A stretch of DNA of 50,696 bases from Bryobacterales bacterium (GTDB lineage Bacteria; Acidobacteriota; Terriglobia; Bryobacterales; Bryobacteraceae). Below are positions 25,342 through 34,492 of this stretch, piece after piece (positions within the stretch are counted from its first letter, which is position 1; every line of letters starts with the position of its first letter). Under the pieces are notes generated by a model. That model saw only the letters and a list, made by a program, of their open reading frames with translations, did not search any database and had not been told where the DNA came from. A program made the position numbers and the translations under genes. The stretch covers positions 1 to 50,696 of the forward strand of contig PNAJ01000106.1 of assembly GCA_003170295.1 (NCBI GenBank). The letters are read 5' to 3'.

Positions 25342-26342
25342 TCGGCACGGGCGCGATTTCGCACAAGCACGCGCAGGCGTATCGCAACATTGGCTATGAA
25401 ATCGCGGCCGCCTGCGATGCTGCGCCGGGCCGCGCGGCGGAATTTTGCGCGCAGTACGGAGGCGAAGCGGTGGCAACGTGGGAAGATGTCTGCCGCCATC
25501 CCCGTGTCGATTTCGTGGACGTGTGCACCTTCCCGGATTTTCGTTTGGAGCCGATCGAGCTGTGCGCGATGACGAAAAAGCACGTGCAAGTGCAAAAGCC
25601 CATCGCGACCAATCTGGAGACGGCCAAGGCGATGGTGGAGACGGCTTCGAAGGGCGGAATTCTGCTGAGTGTGGTCAGCCAGCATCGCTTCGATGATTCG
25701 AGCCGGTTTCTGAAGCGTGCGATCGGTGAGGGGAGGCTCGGAAAGATTCTCCAAGCCGATGCCTATGTGAAATGGTTCCGCTCCGCCGAATACTATTCGC
25801 GGCCCATTAAAGGGAGCTGGAAGGTGGAAGGCGGAGGCGCGCTGATCAACCAGGCGGTACACCAAGTGGATATTCTGCTGTGGCTGATCGGGCGCGTGAA
25901 GAGCGTATACGGGGAGTGGCAGCTCGGGGCGCTGCACAAGATCGAGAGTGAGGATGTGATCTCTTCTTTGCTGCGCTATGAAAACGGCGCGACGGGGGTG
26001 ATCCAGGCCTCGACGGCGTTCTGGCCCGGATACACGGAGCGGCTGGAGATTCACGGCACCAAAGGCACGGCGATTATTTCCGGCGACAAACTCACGACTT
26101 GGGATGTCGAGGGGGAATCGGACACTGACGCGCCGGTGGAGCGCGATGTACAGTCCGGTGCATCCGATCCGATGGCGATCTCACTCGAGCCGTTCGAGCG
26201 GCAGTTTCTCGATTTCGGCGAAGCGATCCGCGAGAAACGCCAGCCTCTGGTTTCGGGCGAGGAAGGATATCGCGCGCTCGAATTAGTCGAAGCGATCTAC
26301 CGGTCATGCCGTGAGGGCTCGAAGGTTGTGTTGAGTGCCTGA
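25326..26342 (+). CDS. Gfo/Idh/MocA-family oxidoreductase, cytoplasmic
   Basis: A 338-residue NAD(P)-dependent dehydrogenase without a signal peptide. The Rossmann motif [16 protein letters not shown] starts the protein; [15 protein letters not shown] holds the catalytic lysine and [18 protein letters not shown] the substrate-binding region. The GTG at 25326 is chosen because GGAGGAAG lies just upstream. It overlaps the isomerase stop by 16 bases and the next gene by 8, so expression is coupled. It probably oxidises or epimerises a sugar or cyclitol handled by the isomerase; this is inferred from position. Confidence 0.83.
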   Translation: MRAGLIGTGAISHKHAQAYRNIGYEIAAACDAAPGRAAEFCAQYGGEAVATWEDVCRHPRVDFVDVCTFPDFRLEPIELCAMTKKHVQVQKPIATNLETAKAMVETASKGGILLSVVSQHRFDDSSRFLKRAIGEGRLGKILQADAYVKWFRSAEYYSRPIKGSWKVEGGGALINQAVHQVDILLWLIGRVKSVYGEWQLGALHKIESEDVISSLLRYENGATGVIQASTAFWPGYTERLEIHGTKGTAIISGDKLTTWDVEGESDTDAPVERDVQSGASDPMAISLEPFERQFLDFGEAIREKRQPLVSGEEGYRALELVEAIYRSCREGSKVVLSA

Positions 26343-27252
26343 CGGCTGTTCCCAAGATGCCTGGAGGCAGGTCCGCGTACCTGCATCCAGCGCGAATCTC
26401 GGGCCGGGTTTCGATGCGCTGGGCCTCGCGCTGGGAATTTATCTGGAGTGCAGGTTCCGCGGCGCGGAGCGGCTCACGATTCGGTCCAGCGGCCGCGACG
26501 CGGAGTTGATCTCGACGGGCGAAGATAATCTCATCTGGCAGACGGCGCTGAAGGTTGGATGCGATGTGGGCGCGACGCTCCAGCCGATCGAGCTCGAAAT
26601 CGCCAACGATATTCCGATCGGCAAGGGGCTGGGATCGAGTGCGGCGGCATTAACCGCGGGAGTTGTGATCGCGGCGGAGATGCTGCAACTCGGCTGGTCG
26701 CGGGCGAAGGTGCTCGATGAAGCCGCGCGCATCGAAGGGCATCCCGATAATGTCGCGGCGTGCGTGCTCGGGTCGATTGTCGCGAGCGCTCTGGACGGCG
26801 AAGGGATCGCGCGCGCGGTGCGGATGGAGATCGATTCGCACTACGGCGTCGCGATCGTCGTGCCGGATTTTGTGCTTCCGACGGTGGAGGCGAGACGCGT
26901 GCTGCCGATGTCGTACTCGCGCGTCGATGCCGTGTTTAACGTCCAACGAAGCGCTCTGTTGATCGCGGCGCTCACCAGCGGAACCACCAGTGCGTTCCCC
27001 GAAGCCCTGGAGGATCGTCTGCATCAGCCGTATCGCTTCGCGCTGGTGCCGGGCCTGGAAGAAGCGACCAAATTGCGCGCGCCTGGTCTGTTAGGATGTG
27101 CATTAAGCGGCGCGGGTCCGTCGATTCTGGTCTTTTACGAGCGCAGTCACGAAGACGTGTGCGAGCTGGTACGCGAGGTGTTCCTGAGGCACGGTCATCG
27201 GAGCGAGATCGTGTGGGCGCGGATCGAAAAGACAGGCTACGAACTTACATGA
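26335..27252 (+). CDS. thrB: Homoserine kinase (GHMP family)
   Basis: A 305-residue GHMP kinase. The ThrB signature [20 protein letters not shown] is at residues 13-32, the ATP-binding glycine loop [12 protein letters not shown] at 94-105, and the closing motif [14 protein letters not shown] near the C-terminus. ThrB phosphorylates homoserine for threonine synthesis. The GTG start overlaps the upstream oxidoreductase and its stop overlaps the next ATG (ATGA). Its presence inside a sugar-related run is unusual, but ThrB motifs are too clear for a sugar kinase. thrC is not in the window. Confidence 0.86.
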   Translation: MPDGCSQDAWRQVRVPASSANLGPGFDALGLALGIYLECRFRGAERLTIRSSGRDAELISTGEDNLIWQTALKVGCDVGATLQPIELEIANDIPIGKGLGSSAAALTAGVVIAAEMLQLGWSRAKVLDEAARIEGHPDNVAACVLGSIVASALDGEGIARAVRMEIDSHYGVAIVVPDFVLPTVEARRVLPMSYSRVDAVFNVQRSALLIAALTSGTTSAFPEALEDRLHQPYRFALVPGLEEATKLRAPGLLGCALSGAGPSILVFYERSHEDVCELVREVFLRHGHRSEIVWARIEKTGYELT

Positions 27253-29315
27253 ACCGGCTAGGCAACGAAAAGAGTCCGTATCTGTTGCAGCACGCCAACA
27301 ATCCCGTGGACTGGTATCCGTGGGGTGAGGAGGCGTTCGAAAAAGCGGCGCGAGAGAATAAGCCGATTTTTGTGTCGATCGGTTATTCCACCTGCCACTG
27401 GTGCCACGTGATGGAGCACGAGTCGTTTGAGGATGAGGCGACGGCTCACTTCTTGAATGAGCATTTCGTGCCGGTAAAAGTAGATCGCGAGGAACGCCCG
27501 GATGTGGATCGCGTGTACATGTTATTCGTACAGGCATCAACGGGTAGCGGTGGGTGGCCGATGTCGGTTTGGTTGACGCCGGAGCGTAAGCCGTTCTTCG
27601 GAGGAACTTATTTTCCGCCCGATAATCGCTATGGAAGGCCAGGATTCCGGGCCATTCTCGAAAATCTGGCGCGCGCCTGGAGTGAGGATCGGCAGAAGGT
27701 AGAAGAGTCCGGCGCCAAGGTCGTCGAACAGTTGAAGGAATATGCGGCGGTTGCGCCGGGTAAGGGCGCCGCAGGGCAGGAAGCTCTCGATGCTGCATTT
27801 TTCGGATTCCGAAGGATGTTCGATTCGCGGCTCGGAGGGTTCGGCGGAGCGCCGAAATTTCCCCGGCCGAGCGTCCACAACTTCTTGCTTCGCTATTACG
27901 CCGCCACCAGGAACGAAGAAGCCCTCGACATGGTGCTGCTCACGCTGCGCGAGATGGCGAAAGGCGGCATGAACGACCAGTTGGGCGGAGGGTTCCATCG
28001 ATATTCCGTCGACGAGCGATGGTTTGTGCCGCATTTCGAGAAGATGCTCTACGATCAGGCGCAAATTGCCATGTCGTATCTTGAATCGTTTCAGATTACT
28101 CGCGACGGGCAATATGCGGCGGCGGCGCGCGATGTCTTTTCCTATGTTCAGCGCGAACTGACGCATCGCGACGGCGGATTTTATTCGGCGGAGGATGCGG
28201 ATAGCGCGGTCGACCCCGCCAAGCCGAAGGAGAAACGAGAAGGTGCGTTTTATGTGTGGAGCAAGGAAAAGATCGAGCAGACGCTGGGTCCTCGGGATGC
28301 GGAGATTTTCTGTGAACGATACGGGGTCAAGGCTGGCGGCAACGTGGAGGAGGACCCGCATGGAGAGTTCCACGGTCAAAACATTTTGTACCAGGCGCGT
28401 TCTATCGAGGAAACGGCGCTCGCGTATCGTGTAAGTGTGGAAGAAGCGCGTACCGTGCTGCGGAACGCAACGGTGAAGCTGAGCGAGCTGCGGGCGCGGC
28501 GTCCCCGGCCGCATCTTGACGACAAAATTCTGGCCGGATGGAATGGGCTGATGATTTCGGCATTCGCGAAAGGCGCGCAGGCGCTGGGGGAAGACCGATA
28601 CGCCGACTCTGCGGCCGGGGCGGCGAAGTTTTTGCGCGACCGTTTGTGGGACGACGCGAGGCGCGTGCTGCTGCGGCGGTTTCGCGATGGCGAATCGGCC
28701 ATCGATGGATTCCTCGACGATTATGCGTTCTCGATTCTCGCGTACCTGGACCTCTACGAGACACGCTTCGAGCCCGCGGATTTTCAGTTCGCCGTATTGT
28801 TGGCCAAACGCGCCCTTGAGTTGTTCGAGGACCGCGAAAATGGCGGCTTTTTCTCAACCGCCGCTGGCGCAGAGAATCTGGTGCTGCGATTGAAAGACGA
28901 TTACGACGGCGCGGAGCCTTCCGGCAATTCCATGATGACCATCGCGCTGCTGCGCTTGGCGCGGATGACCGATCGCGAGGATTTCAGGAGCGCCGCGGCG
29001 AGAACGCTCGAAGCATTTTCCTCGCGCATGGCTTCGGGCGGCGCGGGCGTGCCGCAAATGCTTGCGGCGCTCACGTTCGCGCTGGGGCGGCCGATGGAGA
29101 TCGTGCTGGCGGGTCCGGGGGATCGGGCAGAGATGCGGATCCTGCTGGCGGCGATCCGGCGGAGATTTCTGCCGAATGCCGTGGTCGCGAGAGCAAGTGA
29201 ATCGCCGGTCCCGATGCCGGCGATCGAAGACAAAGCGACGGTATACGTTTGCACGAATTTCGCGTGCCAATTGCCGGTAACGAGCGTGGATCAACTTGAC
29301 AAATTGCTAGAATAG
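27249..29315 (+). CDS. DUF255 thioredoxin-domain protein (YyaL/SSP411 type)
   Basis: A 688-residue cytoplasmic protein starting [20 protein letters not shown], the invariant start of this family. The thioredoxin-like domain has [12 protein letters not shown] with Cys49/Cys52. The middle and end are an (alpha/alpha)6 barrel of glycosidase or epimerase type ([45 protein letters not shown]). The reaction is not established; the family is widespread. A longer upstream extension of the frame is inside thrB and is rejected. Overlap with thrB is four bases. Confidence 0.86.
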   Translation: MNRLGNEKSPYLLQHANNPVDWYPWGEEAFEKAARENKPIFVSIGYSTCHWCHVMEHESFEDEATAHFLNEHFVPVKVDREERPDVDRVYMLFVQASTGSGGWPMSVWLTPERKPFFGGTYFPPDNRYGRPGFRAILENLARAWSEDRQKVEESGAKVVEQLKEYAAVAPGKGAAGQEALDAAFFGFRRMFDSRLGGFGGAPKFPRPSVHNFLLRYYAATRNEEALDMVLLTLREMAKGGMNDQLGGGFHRYSVDERWFVPHFEKMLYDQAQIAMSYLESFQITRDGQYAAAARDVFSYVQRELTHRDGGFYSAEDADSAVDPAKPKEKREGAFYVWSKEKIEQTLGPRDAEIFCERYGVKAGGNVEEDPHGEFHGQNILYQARSIEETALAYRVSVEEARTVLRNATVKLSELRARRPRPHLDDKILAGWNGLMISAFAKGAQALGEDRYADSAAGAAKFLRDRLWDDARRVLLRRFRDGESAIDGFLDDYAFSILAYLDLYETRFEPADFQFAVLLAKRALELFEDRENGGFFSTAAGAENLVLRLKDDYDGAEPSGNSMMTIALLRLARMTDREDFRSAAARTLEAFSSRMASGGAGVPQMLAALTFALGRPMEIVLAGPGDRAEMRILLAAIRRRFLPNAVVARASESPVPMPAIEDKATVYVCTNFACQLPVTSVDQLDKLLE

Positions 29316-29321
29316 CCGTAT

Positions 29322-29864
29322 ATGCAAACACCTATTGAACGACAGGGAGCAACCACTCTTAAAGGAAATCCTCTCACGGTTCTCGGTCCTGAACTGAAAG
29401 CTGGCGACAAGGCGCCGGATTTTCAGGCCGTGGACGACGGGCTTAAGCCGGTGAATCTGGCGAGCACGGGGCATGGAGTGCGTATTTTCAGCGTCGTGCC
29501 GTCGCTGGATACGCCGGTGTGCGATGCGCAGACCAAGCGATTTAACGAGGAAGCCGCAAAGCTGCCGGAGCTGAGCATCTATACCTTCAGCATGGACCTT
29601 CCCTTCGCGCAAAAGCGGTGGTGCGGCGCGTACGGCGTGGATCATGTCAAGATGATTTCGGATCATCGCACGGGATCGTTCGGGGAAAGCTATGGGACGC
29701 TGATCAAGGAACTGCACATACACAGCCGGGCGATCTTCGTGCTCGATAAGGACGATACGCTGAAGCACGTAGAGTATGTCAAAGAGGTGGGGACTCACCC
29801 AGATTACGAATCGGCGCTGGCGGCGGCTAAGAAGCTGGTAGGCGGGGCTGCGGTTTCGGCGTAG
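29322..29864 (+). CDS. tpx: Thiol peroxidase Tpx
   Basis: A 180-residue atypical 2-Cys peroxiredoxin. The peroxidatic cysteine is Cys67 in VPSLDTPVCDAQT and the resolving cysteine Cys101 in QKRWCGAYG; the N-terminal GNPLTVLGPELKAGDKAPDF is typical of Tpx. It reduces hydrogen and alkyl peroxides using thioredoxin. It begins 6 bases after the DUF255 gene and ends the run, followed by a hairpin at 29879-29907. Confidence 0.94.
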   Translation: MQTPIERQGATTLKGNPLTVLGPELKAGDKAPDFQAVDDGLKPVNLASTGHGVRIFSVVPSLDTPVCDAQTKRFNEEAAKLPELSIYTFSMDLPFAQKRWCGAYGVDHVKMISDHRTGSFGESYGTLIKELHIHSRAIFVLDKDDTLKHVEYVKEVGTHPDYESALAAAKKLVGGAAVSA

Positions 29865-29878
29865 AACGAAAACAAAAA

Positions 29879-29907
29879 CGGCCAACCATCGGATGGATGA
29901 CTGGCCG
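29879..29907. terminator. Candidate bidirectional terminator hairpin
   Basis: CGGCCA and TGGCCG form a stem around an inner palindrome (ACCATC/GGATGG region), between the converging tpx and PEP-CTERM genes. A run of As (ACAAAAACG) on the left side would be a U-rich tail for the minus-strand gene. Confidence 0.55.
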
Positions 29908-29936
29908 CATGAGTGTCGAAAGGAGGAACGAAAAAG

Positions 29937-30833
29937 CTATCTCTTCAGGAAGCGCCGGCGTCCGAGTGAGCCAAGCCCGGCGAGCCCTAAACCTATAATT
30001 GCGATGGTGCCCGGCTCCGGAGTAGCCGTGGTGTTGACGAGCTCAACCAGGGTGTCCTGGAAATCGCCTTGGTTTTCGCCGTACATTCCGTTTTGACCGG
30101 TGAAGCCAATAACGTAATTGCCAGAGGCCAACTGGAACAGAGCAAAGTGGTTCCAACTAGCAAGCGGATAGTTACCCGTGTTGCCATTGCTGCTCGTATA
30201 GGTTTCGAAATTTGTGCAGACGCCATTAGTGACCCCATAGCAAACGGTATCGTAGAACCCGTAATTTCCAGTCGGATTGAAAACCTTGGTGCCCGTCGGC
30301 GTAGTAGTCTGGCCGACATTATAAAGCATGGTGAAAGTACTGCCCACGTAGTAACCAAACTGCGATCCTACGACTCCCGCCGGGCTGATTGGCGATCCTG
30401 CTCCCACCGGGTTGCCTCCACTATTCATACCACTATCGGCAAAGAGCAAGGTTACATTGTAGGAAGTCACACCGCGAATGAAGCTGAATGCTGACGGATC
30501 GGCTCCCGCAGTGCCCAGGTAATCCGTGGAGACGGTATCCGATCCGATAACGGAAGACGTGCCGGTTGTTCCACCTGTGTTGGTCAGTACATAGCCTACG
30601 TTCATCAAGTGGCTCAAGCCTTGGCCAGGACCGATCCCGGTATCGTCCGAAGCGTCATTCCAGAAGGGCGCTCCCGTAGTCAACGGCGGAGTGGCGTTGT
30701 TTATCCAGGCTGGCGTCGATGACGCAAAACCGGCTGGAAACGCCGTAAATGTTCCCGTTCCGCTAACTGTGTCCGCAAGGATGCTCCCGCTCAATGCAAC
30801 AACCGCCGCAGAAGCAATCCAAAGCTTCTTCAC
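29937..30833 (-). CDS. PEP-CTERM sorting-domain protein
   Basis: A 298-residue exported protein. The GTG at 30833 is preceded by GGGGGAG at 5-6 bases and gives a clean signal peptide (VKKLWIASAAVVALSGSILA). The middle is beta-rich and Gly/Thr-rich with no enzymatic motif. The C-terminus TPEPGTIAIIGLGLAGLG, then SLGRRRFLKR, is a PEP-CTERM anchor: PEP motif, transmembrane helix, basic cluster. It should be processed by an exosortase, which is not in the window, and anchored or released at the cell surface. Confidence 0.9.
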   Translation of the reverse strand: MKKLWIASAAVVALSGSILADTVSGTGTFTAFPAGFASSTPAWINNATPPLTTGAPFWNDASDDTGIGPGQGLSHLMNVGYVLTNTGGTTGTSSVIGSDTVSTDYLGTAGADPSAFSFIRGVTSYNVTLLFADSGMNSGGNPVGAGSPISPAGVVGSQFGYYVGSTFTMLYNVGQTTTPTGTKVFNPTGNYGFYDTVCYGVTNGVCTNFETYTSSNGNTGNYPLASWNHFALFQLASGNYVIGFTGQNGMYGENQGDFQDTLVELVNTTATPEPGTIAIIGLGLAGLGSLGRRRFLKR

Positions 30834-31210
30834 GTAAACTCCCCCGACCAAAAAAATATCAATAACCACGTCCCAGACACCAGAAATGTTGAAACAGCAC
30901 TAGGACTTAGAAGAGCTTACCACGATCGCTGCACCATCGCGGCTAGATGGAAAAGCCCCTTCGTACTCCTTTTTTTGCCCTAGACGCCTAATACTTGTGG
31001 ATGGGGTCCACAATATGTAGTAGTACGCTACTGTGAAAGCACATGTCCGCATACGCTCAGGACGTCAAAAGTACTGGATCATGCTGGCTATTTCTCAGAA
31101 GAATCTGGAAATAAACAACTTCTACCGCCGGGAGGCCGAAGGGAGCTGGGAACTTCCGCTTTTGGGACCGCGTCAAATCATTGAGTATTAAGAGCTACTT
31201 GCAACGAAAA
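30834..31210. other. Intergenic region with a hairpin
   Basis: The 377 bases upstream of the PEP-CTERM gene contain its promoter and, at 30995-31013, the hairpin TTGTGGA-TGGGG-TCCACAA. A T-run (CTTTTTTTGCCC) lies near 30969-30978. No open frame of note was seen on either strand. Confidence 0.4.
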
Positions 31211-32719
31211 CTACGCCTGGCCCGCTGGGGGTTGCTCGCGCAGCAGCAGTCGCGTCTCTTTCAGATCCTCCGATCCGAGTCCCCAGTCTTCGCGATTGAA
31301 AATGATCGGGGCGTCGAATCGCTTCATGTCGCGGGCCCAGCGAATCACGTCTGTATGGTGCAGCCACGGAACGCCTTTCTCAGTCATGCGTTCAAACAGC
31401 TTTGCTTGACCCTCCGGCGTCCACCCCGATCCGGTCTCATGCTCGATGTGGTAGGCCCGCATGGGATATTCGAGGACACACTCCTTGGCTCCTCCATAAT
31501 GCGCAGCCCAGCAGAATAGCGAATCGATATTCATGGCGAACATGTCAAACTCGGCATAGCCTCGAAAATCGAGCCAGTGCTCGCGGGCCAGCATCGTGAA
31601 GTCGCCGCAGGCCGTCAAATGCAAAAGGTCCGGCCATCCTTCCGTGTACTCCAGTTCGGGTAACAGACTGCGCACGAGCCTCCGCCCAAGCATCCACCAG
31701 ATTCTTTTGGCCAGCGGCCACGGACGTGGAATCGCCGGCGTTTTACGGAGTGCACAGCGCATCACCCGCGCATTCAGCGGCCGCGGATCCAACGCCAAAC
31801 GGTGCCCCCCGCCCGAAACATGCAACCGCAATTGAACCGGTAGATCTCCGCCTGGTCCGATGCGATGCGGCACGGGGATATTCACCTCCCTGCGACCCGC
31901 CAGGCGCACCGACAAAACTTTCGATCCCCCTTCGTCGAGAACGTCCAATGTAGTTGGCGCCATCCTGACGCCCGGGCCGGGCTCAATGTCGATCACAAGC
32001 ACACGCTTCGGATCGCTAGAAGGCTGGATGCCAATCTCCGCATCGTTATCGAACCAGCGAAACGGCCTCGAACCATCCAACTCCCGCGAGAACCAGCCGG
32101 CGCCCAGCGTCAGTTTGCCGTCTCTCGCCGCAATGTCGTTCGTTTCGGGCGCAAGTGAACCATCTGGTATCGCCGGGAAAGTGCCTCCCACCGCGTTCAC
32201 GCGGATCAGGTGGGACTCGCACCATGCCAATTGCTCCGCGACCGGCGCATCCGGAACATCCGCCATCACATCGTACCGGTCGATGCGATACATCCGGCCA
32301 GGGGTGAGGTGCTGCCCGGCGATGAACTGCATCAGCTCGTCAGAAAACAGGATGTCGATATTCGTCGCCAGCACAAATCGTCCGCGGGCACGCCGAATCC
32401 CCACGTTTTTCGCGATCATCTGGTACAGCGGGAGCCCATCCGCATGACGATACCGCCGGTGTATCGCCGAGGGGACTTCAATGAACCGCACCGCGCATGG
32501 ACCCGGCTCATCCGGCCAGCGTAGCGCTTCGACGAGCGGAGGCCGGTCCGCCGGAGGGTTCCATTCGACGATGATCAGCTCCGAGGGAATCTGGTGCCGG
32601 CGGCATTGCTCCAGCAGCGCCGTTACGAAGATCTGCATTCGCTTCAGCAGATCGCCTCCGTGATTATCGTTGCGCGAGGGAACCACGATGGAAAGATACG
32701 GCTCGGGCAAGGTATTCAT
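31211..32719 (-). CDS. Glycosyltransferase-like protein with internal beta-rich insertion
   Basis: A 502-residue protein. The start YLSIVVPSRNDNHGG and the following LIIVEWNPPADRPPL resemble the nucleotide-sugar-binding half of GT-A glycosyltransferases, and ATNIDILFSDELMQF (about 118-132) sits where the DxD metal motif is expected. Residues 165-355 form a different, beta-rich segment, after which a second conserved part appears (LHLTACGDFTMLAREHWLDF, CVLEYPMRAYHIEHETGSGW). The ATG at 32719 is chosen over an upstream TTG. It lies 1 base after the M20 peptidase stop, on the same strand. The acceptor is unknown. Confidence 0.68.
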   Translation of the reverse strand: MNTLPEPYLSIVVPSRNDNHGGDLLKRMQIFVTALLEQCRRHQIPSELIIVEWNPPADRPPLVEALRWPDEPGPCAVRFIEVPSAIHRRYRHADGLPLYQMIAKNVGIRRARGRFVLATNIDILFSDELMQFIAGQHLTPGRMYRIDRYDVMADVPDAPVAEQLAWCESHLIRVNAVGGTFPAIPDGSLAPETNDIAARDGKLTLGAGWFSRELDGSRPFRWFDNDAEIGIQPSSDPKRVLVIDIEPGPGVRMAPTTLDVLDEGGSKVLSVRLAGRREVNIPVPHRIGPGGDLPVQLRLHVSGGGHRLALDPRPLNARVMRCALRKTPAIPRPWPLAKRIWWMLGRRLVRSLLPELEYTEGWPDLLHLTACGDFTMLAREHWLDFRGYAEFDMFAMNIDSLFCWAAHYGGAKECVLEYPMRAYHIEHETGSGWTPEGQAKLFERMTEKGVPWLHHTDVIRWARDMKRFDAPIIFNREDWGLGSEDLKETRLLLREQPPAGQA

Positions 32720-32720
32720 T

Positions 32721-34061
32721 TTATCGCGGATTGGAGAGGAGTGTGTAGTACTCAATCAAGCTTGCTATTCCTCGTAAATAATTGGAAATACAAAGCTTTT
32801 CATTCGGCGCGTGAATCTGGTCGTCGGGAAGACCGAATCCGAGCAGAACACTGGGGATTCCGAGCTTCTGTTTGAAAAGACTGACGATCGGAATGGAACC
32901 TCCGCACCGGATATAGGCGGTGGACTTGCCAAAAACATGCTCCATCGCTTCTGCCGCCTTTGTAAGAAACGGATTATTGGGATCGATCAGACAAGGCGGC
33001 GCCGAGTGCATCAGATTGAACCGTGCGGTGACGCCTTTCGGGCATGCCGCGGCGATTGCGGAGGCGATCTGCGTGGCTATTTCATTGGGTATCTGGTCGG
33101 GAACCAGGCGCAGGCTGATCTTTGCCGATGCGGTTGCCGGGATCACTGTTTTAGCCCCTTCGCCGGTATAGCCGCCACGGATACCATGCACTTCGAGGGT
33201 CGGCCGGGCCCATATTCTGGTTAGAACATCAAAGCCCAATTCACCGGTGAGTGCGGGCGATCCGACTTCGTTCTCGCGAAACTGCTCCGGATCGAATGGC
33301 AGGCGGCTCCAGGCATCGATTTCCGCAGCGGACGGAGGCTGGACGCGATCGTAAAAGCCCGGAATGAGGATCTTTCCCTCGCGCGATTTTAACGAACTGA
33401 CGATTTGCGCGACAGCCTCGAGAGCATTGGGCGCCGCGCCCCCGTAATCGCCGGAATGGAGATCGTGAGCCGCTCCCTCGACTGCAATTTCGCCATAAAC
33501 AATCCCTCGCAGACCAGTCGTGATGGAGGGAATTTCCGGCGCGAACATTGCAGTATCGCAAATAACGGCCGCATCGGCGGAAAGAGCGGGCGCATTTTCC
33601 ATTACAAAACGATCGATATGCCGTCCGCCGGATTCCTCCTCGCCTTCGATCAAAAACTTCACATTTATGGGCAAATGTCCGCCATTTTTGCGCAAAGACT
33701 CCGCCACCGACTCCATTAACATGAAGAGCTGCCCTTTGTCGTCGGCCGCTCCGCGGGCGTAAATGTTGCCATTTCTAATGCTCGGTTCAAATGGGGGAGA
33801 GATCCATTCCTCGATCGGATCGGGAGGCTGAACGTCGTAATGGCCGTAGAGCAAAAGGGTCGGCTGGCCCGGTGCGTGCGTCCAATCGGCATAAACGATC
33901 GGGTGGGCGCCGGCTTCCTGGGAATCTATGAGCTGAGCGTTTTCAAGTCCGGCGCGCTCCAGCCAGGACCGGACAAAATCGGCGGCCTTGCGAACCTCTC
34001 CGGCAAATGCTGGGTCCGCGCTGATGCTGGGGATACGAAGGAACCTGAGGAGATCGTCCAT
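32721..34061 (-). CDS. M20-family dipeptidase/metallopeptidase
   Basis: A 446-residue zinc peptidase. The first metal motif is LLLYGHYDVQPPDP, followed by IYARGAADDKGQ and the catalytic glutamate in FLIEGEEESGGRHI; later blocks are HDLHSGDYGGAAPNA and IRCGGSIPIVSLF. This is the dipeptidase/PepV-CNDP-like branch, cytoplasmic in most bacteria. The start is uncertain: the ATG at 34061 trims the usual N-terminal helix, while an ATG at 34160 would overlap the divergent gene at 34133. It is in an operon with the glycosyltransferase-like gene. Confidence 0.85.
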   Translation of the reverse strand: MDDLLRFLRIPSISADPAFAGEVRKAADFVRSWLERAGLENAQLIDSQEAGAHPIVYADWTHAPGQPTLLLYGHYDVQPPDPIEEWISPPFEPSIRNGNIYARGAADDKGQLFMLMESVAESLRKNGGHLPINVKFLIEGEEESGGRHIDRFVMENAPALSADAAVICDTAMFAPEIPSITTGLRGIVYGEIAVEGAAHDLHSGDYGGAAPNALEAVAQIVSSLKSREGKILIPGFYDRVQPPSAAEIDAWSRLPFDPEQFRENEVGSPALTGELGFDVLTRIWARPTLEVHGIRGGYTGEGAKTVIPATASAKISLRLVPDQIPNEIATQIASAIAAACPKGVTARFNLMHSAPPCLIDPNNPFLTKAAEAMEHVFGKSTAYIRCGGSIPIVSLFKQKLGIPSVLLGFGLPDDQIHAPNEKLCISNYLRGIASLIEYYTLLSNPR

Positions 34062-34132
34062 TTTCCGTACAATGGTATCTTCATAAGTACGCGCCCGTAA
34101 AACTGTCCGGCTTTGCTGGCGCGCTGCTCTCG

Positions 34133-34492
34133 ATGCCTCCTTATATACTGCGGCTCGCATTTATGATCGAGTTCTTGGTGGCGCTGGTCGCCATTTTCGA
34201 AACCTGGAGCATCGTGGGCGGACAAAGCCACCTGGATCTGATGCCGTGGTATGCCAAGCTCTGTTTTGTGATGGGGTTGGCGCTGGTGACGGTGATGGCT
34301 ACGGCGGCGGCGGTGTCTCATGAACATGCTTGGAACGCTAAAACCATCGCCTGCGTGCTGCTCGCGCTGATGCTCGCCGCCGGGATGGGCGCGACCACTT
34401 ATTATTTCCATCTGCACGAGAACGACGATCAGGCCTTGGGCGGCGATGACAATTCGATCACATCGCTCGATTGGCGGGAGCCGGTGCGATGA
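34133..34492 (+). CDS. Small integral membrane protein
   Basis: A 119-residue membrane protein with about three hydrophobic segments (MIEFLVALVAIFETW, LCFVMGLALVTVMATAAAV, IACVLLALMLAAGMGATTYY) and an acidic C-terminus (ENDDQALGGDDNS). Its family is not recognised. Its stop overlaps the ATG of the JAMM-like gene by four bases, so the two are likely made together. An internal ATG at 34163 is an alternative start; neither has a clear ribosome binding site. Confidence 0.6.
   Translation: MPPYILRLAFMIEFLVALVAIFETWSIVGGQSHLDLMPWYAKLCFVMGLALVTVMATAAAVSHEHAWNAKTIACVLLALMLAAGMGATTYYFHLHENDDQALGGDDNSITSLDWREPVR

Noticed and set aside
26335..27252. Reading the GHMP kinase as a sugar kinase because of its sugar-gene neighbours
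   Set aside because: The ThrB motifs [13 protein letters not shown] and [12 protein letters not shown] are specific enough to keep the homoserine kinase call.
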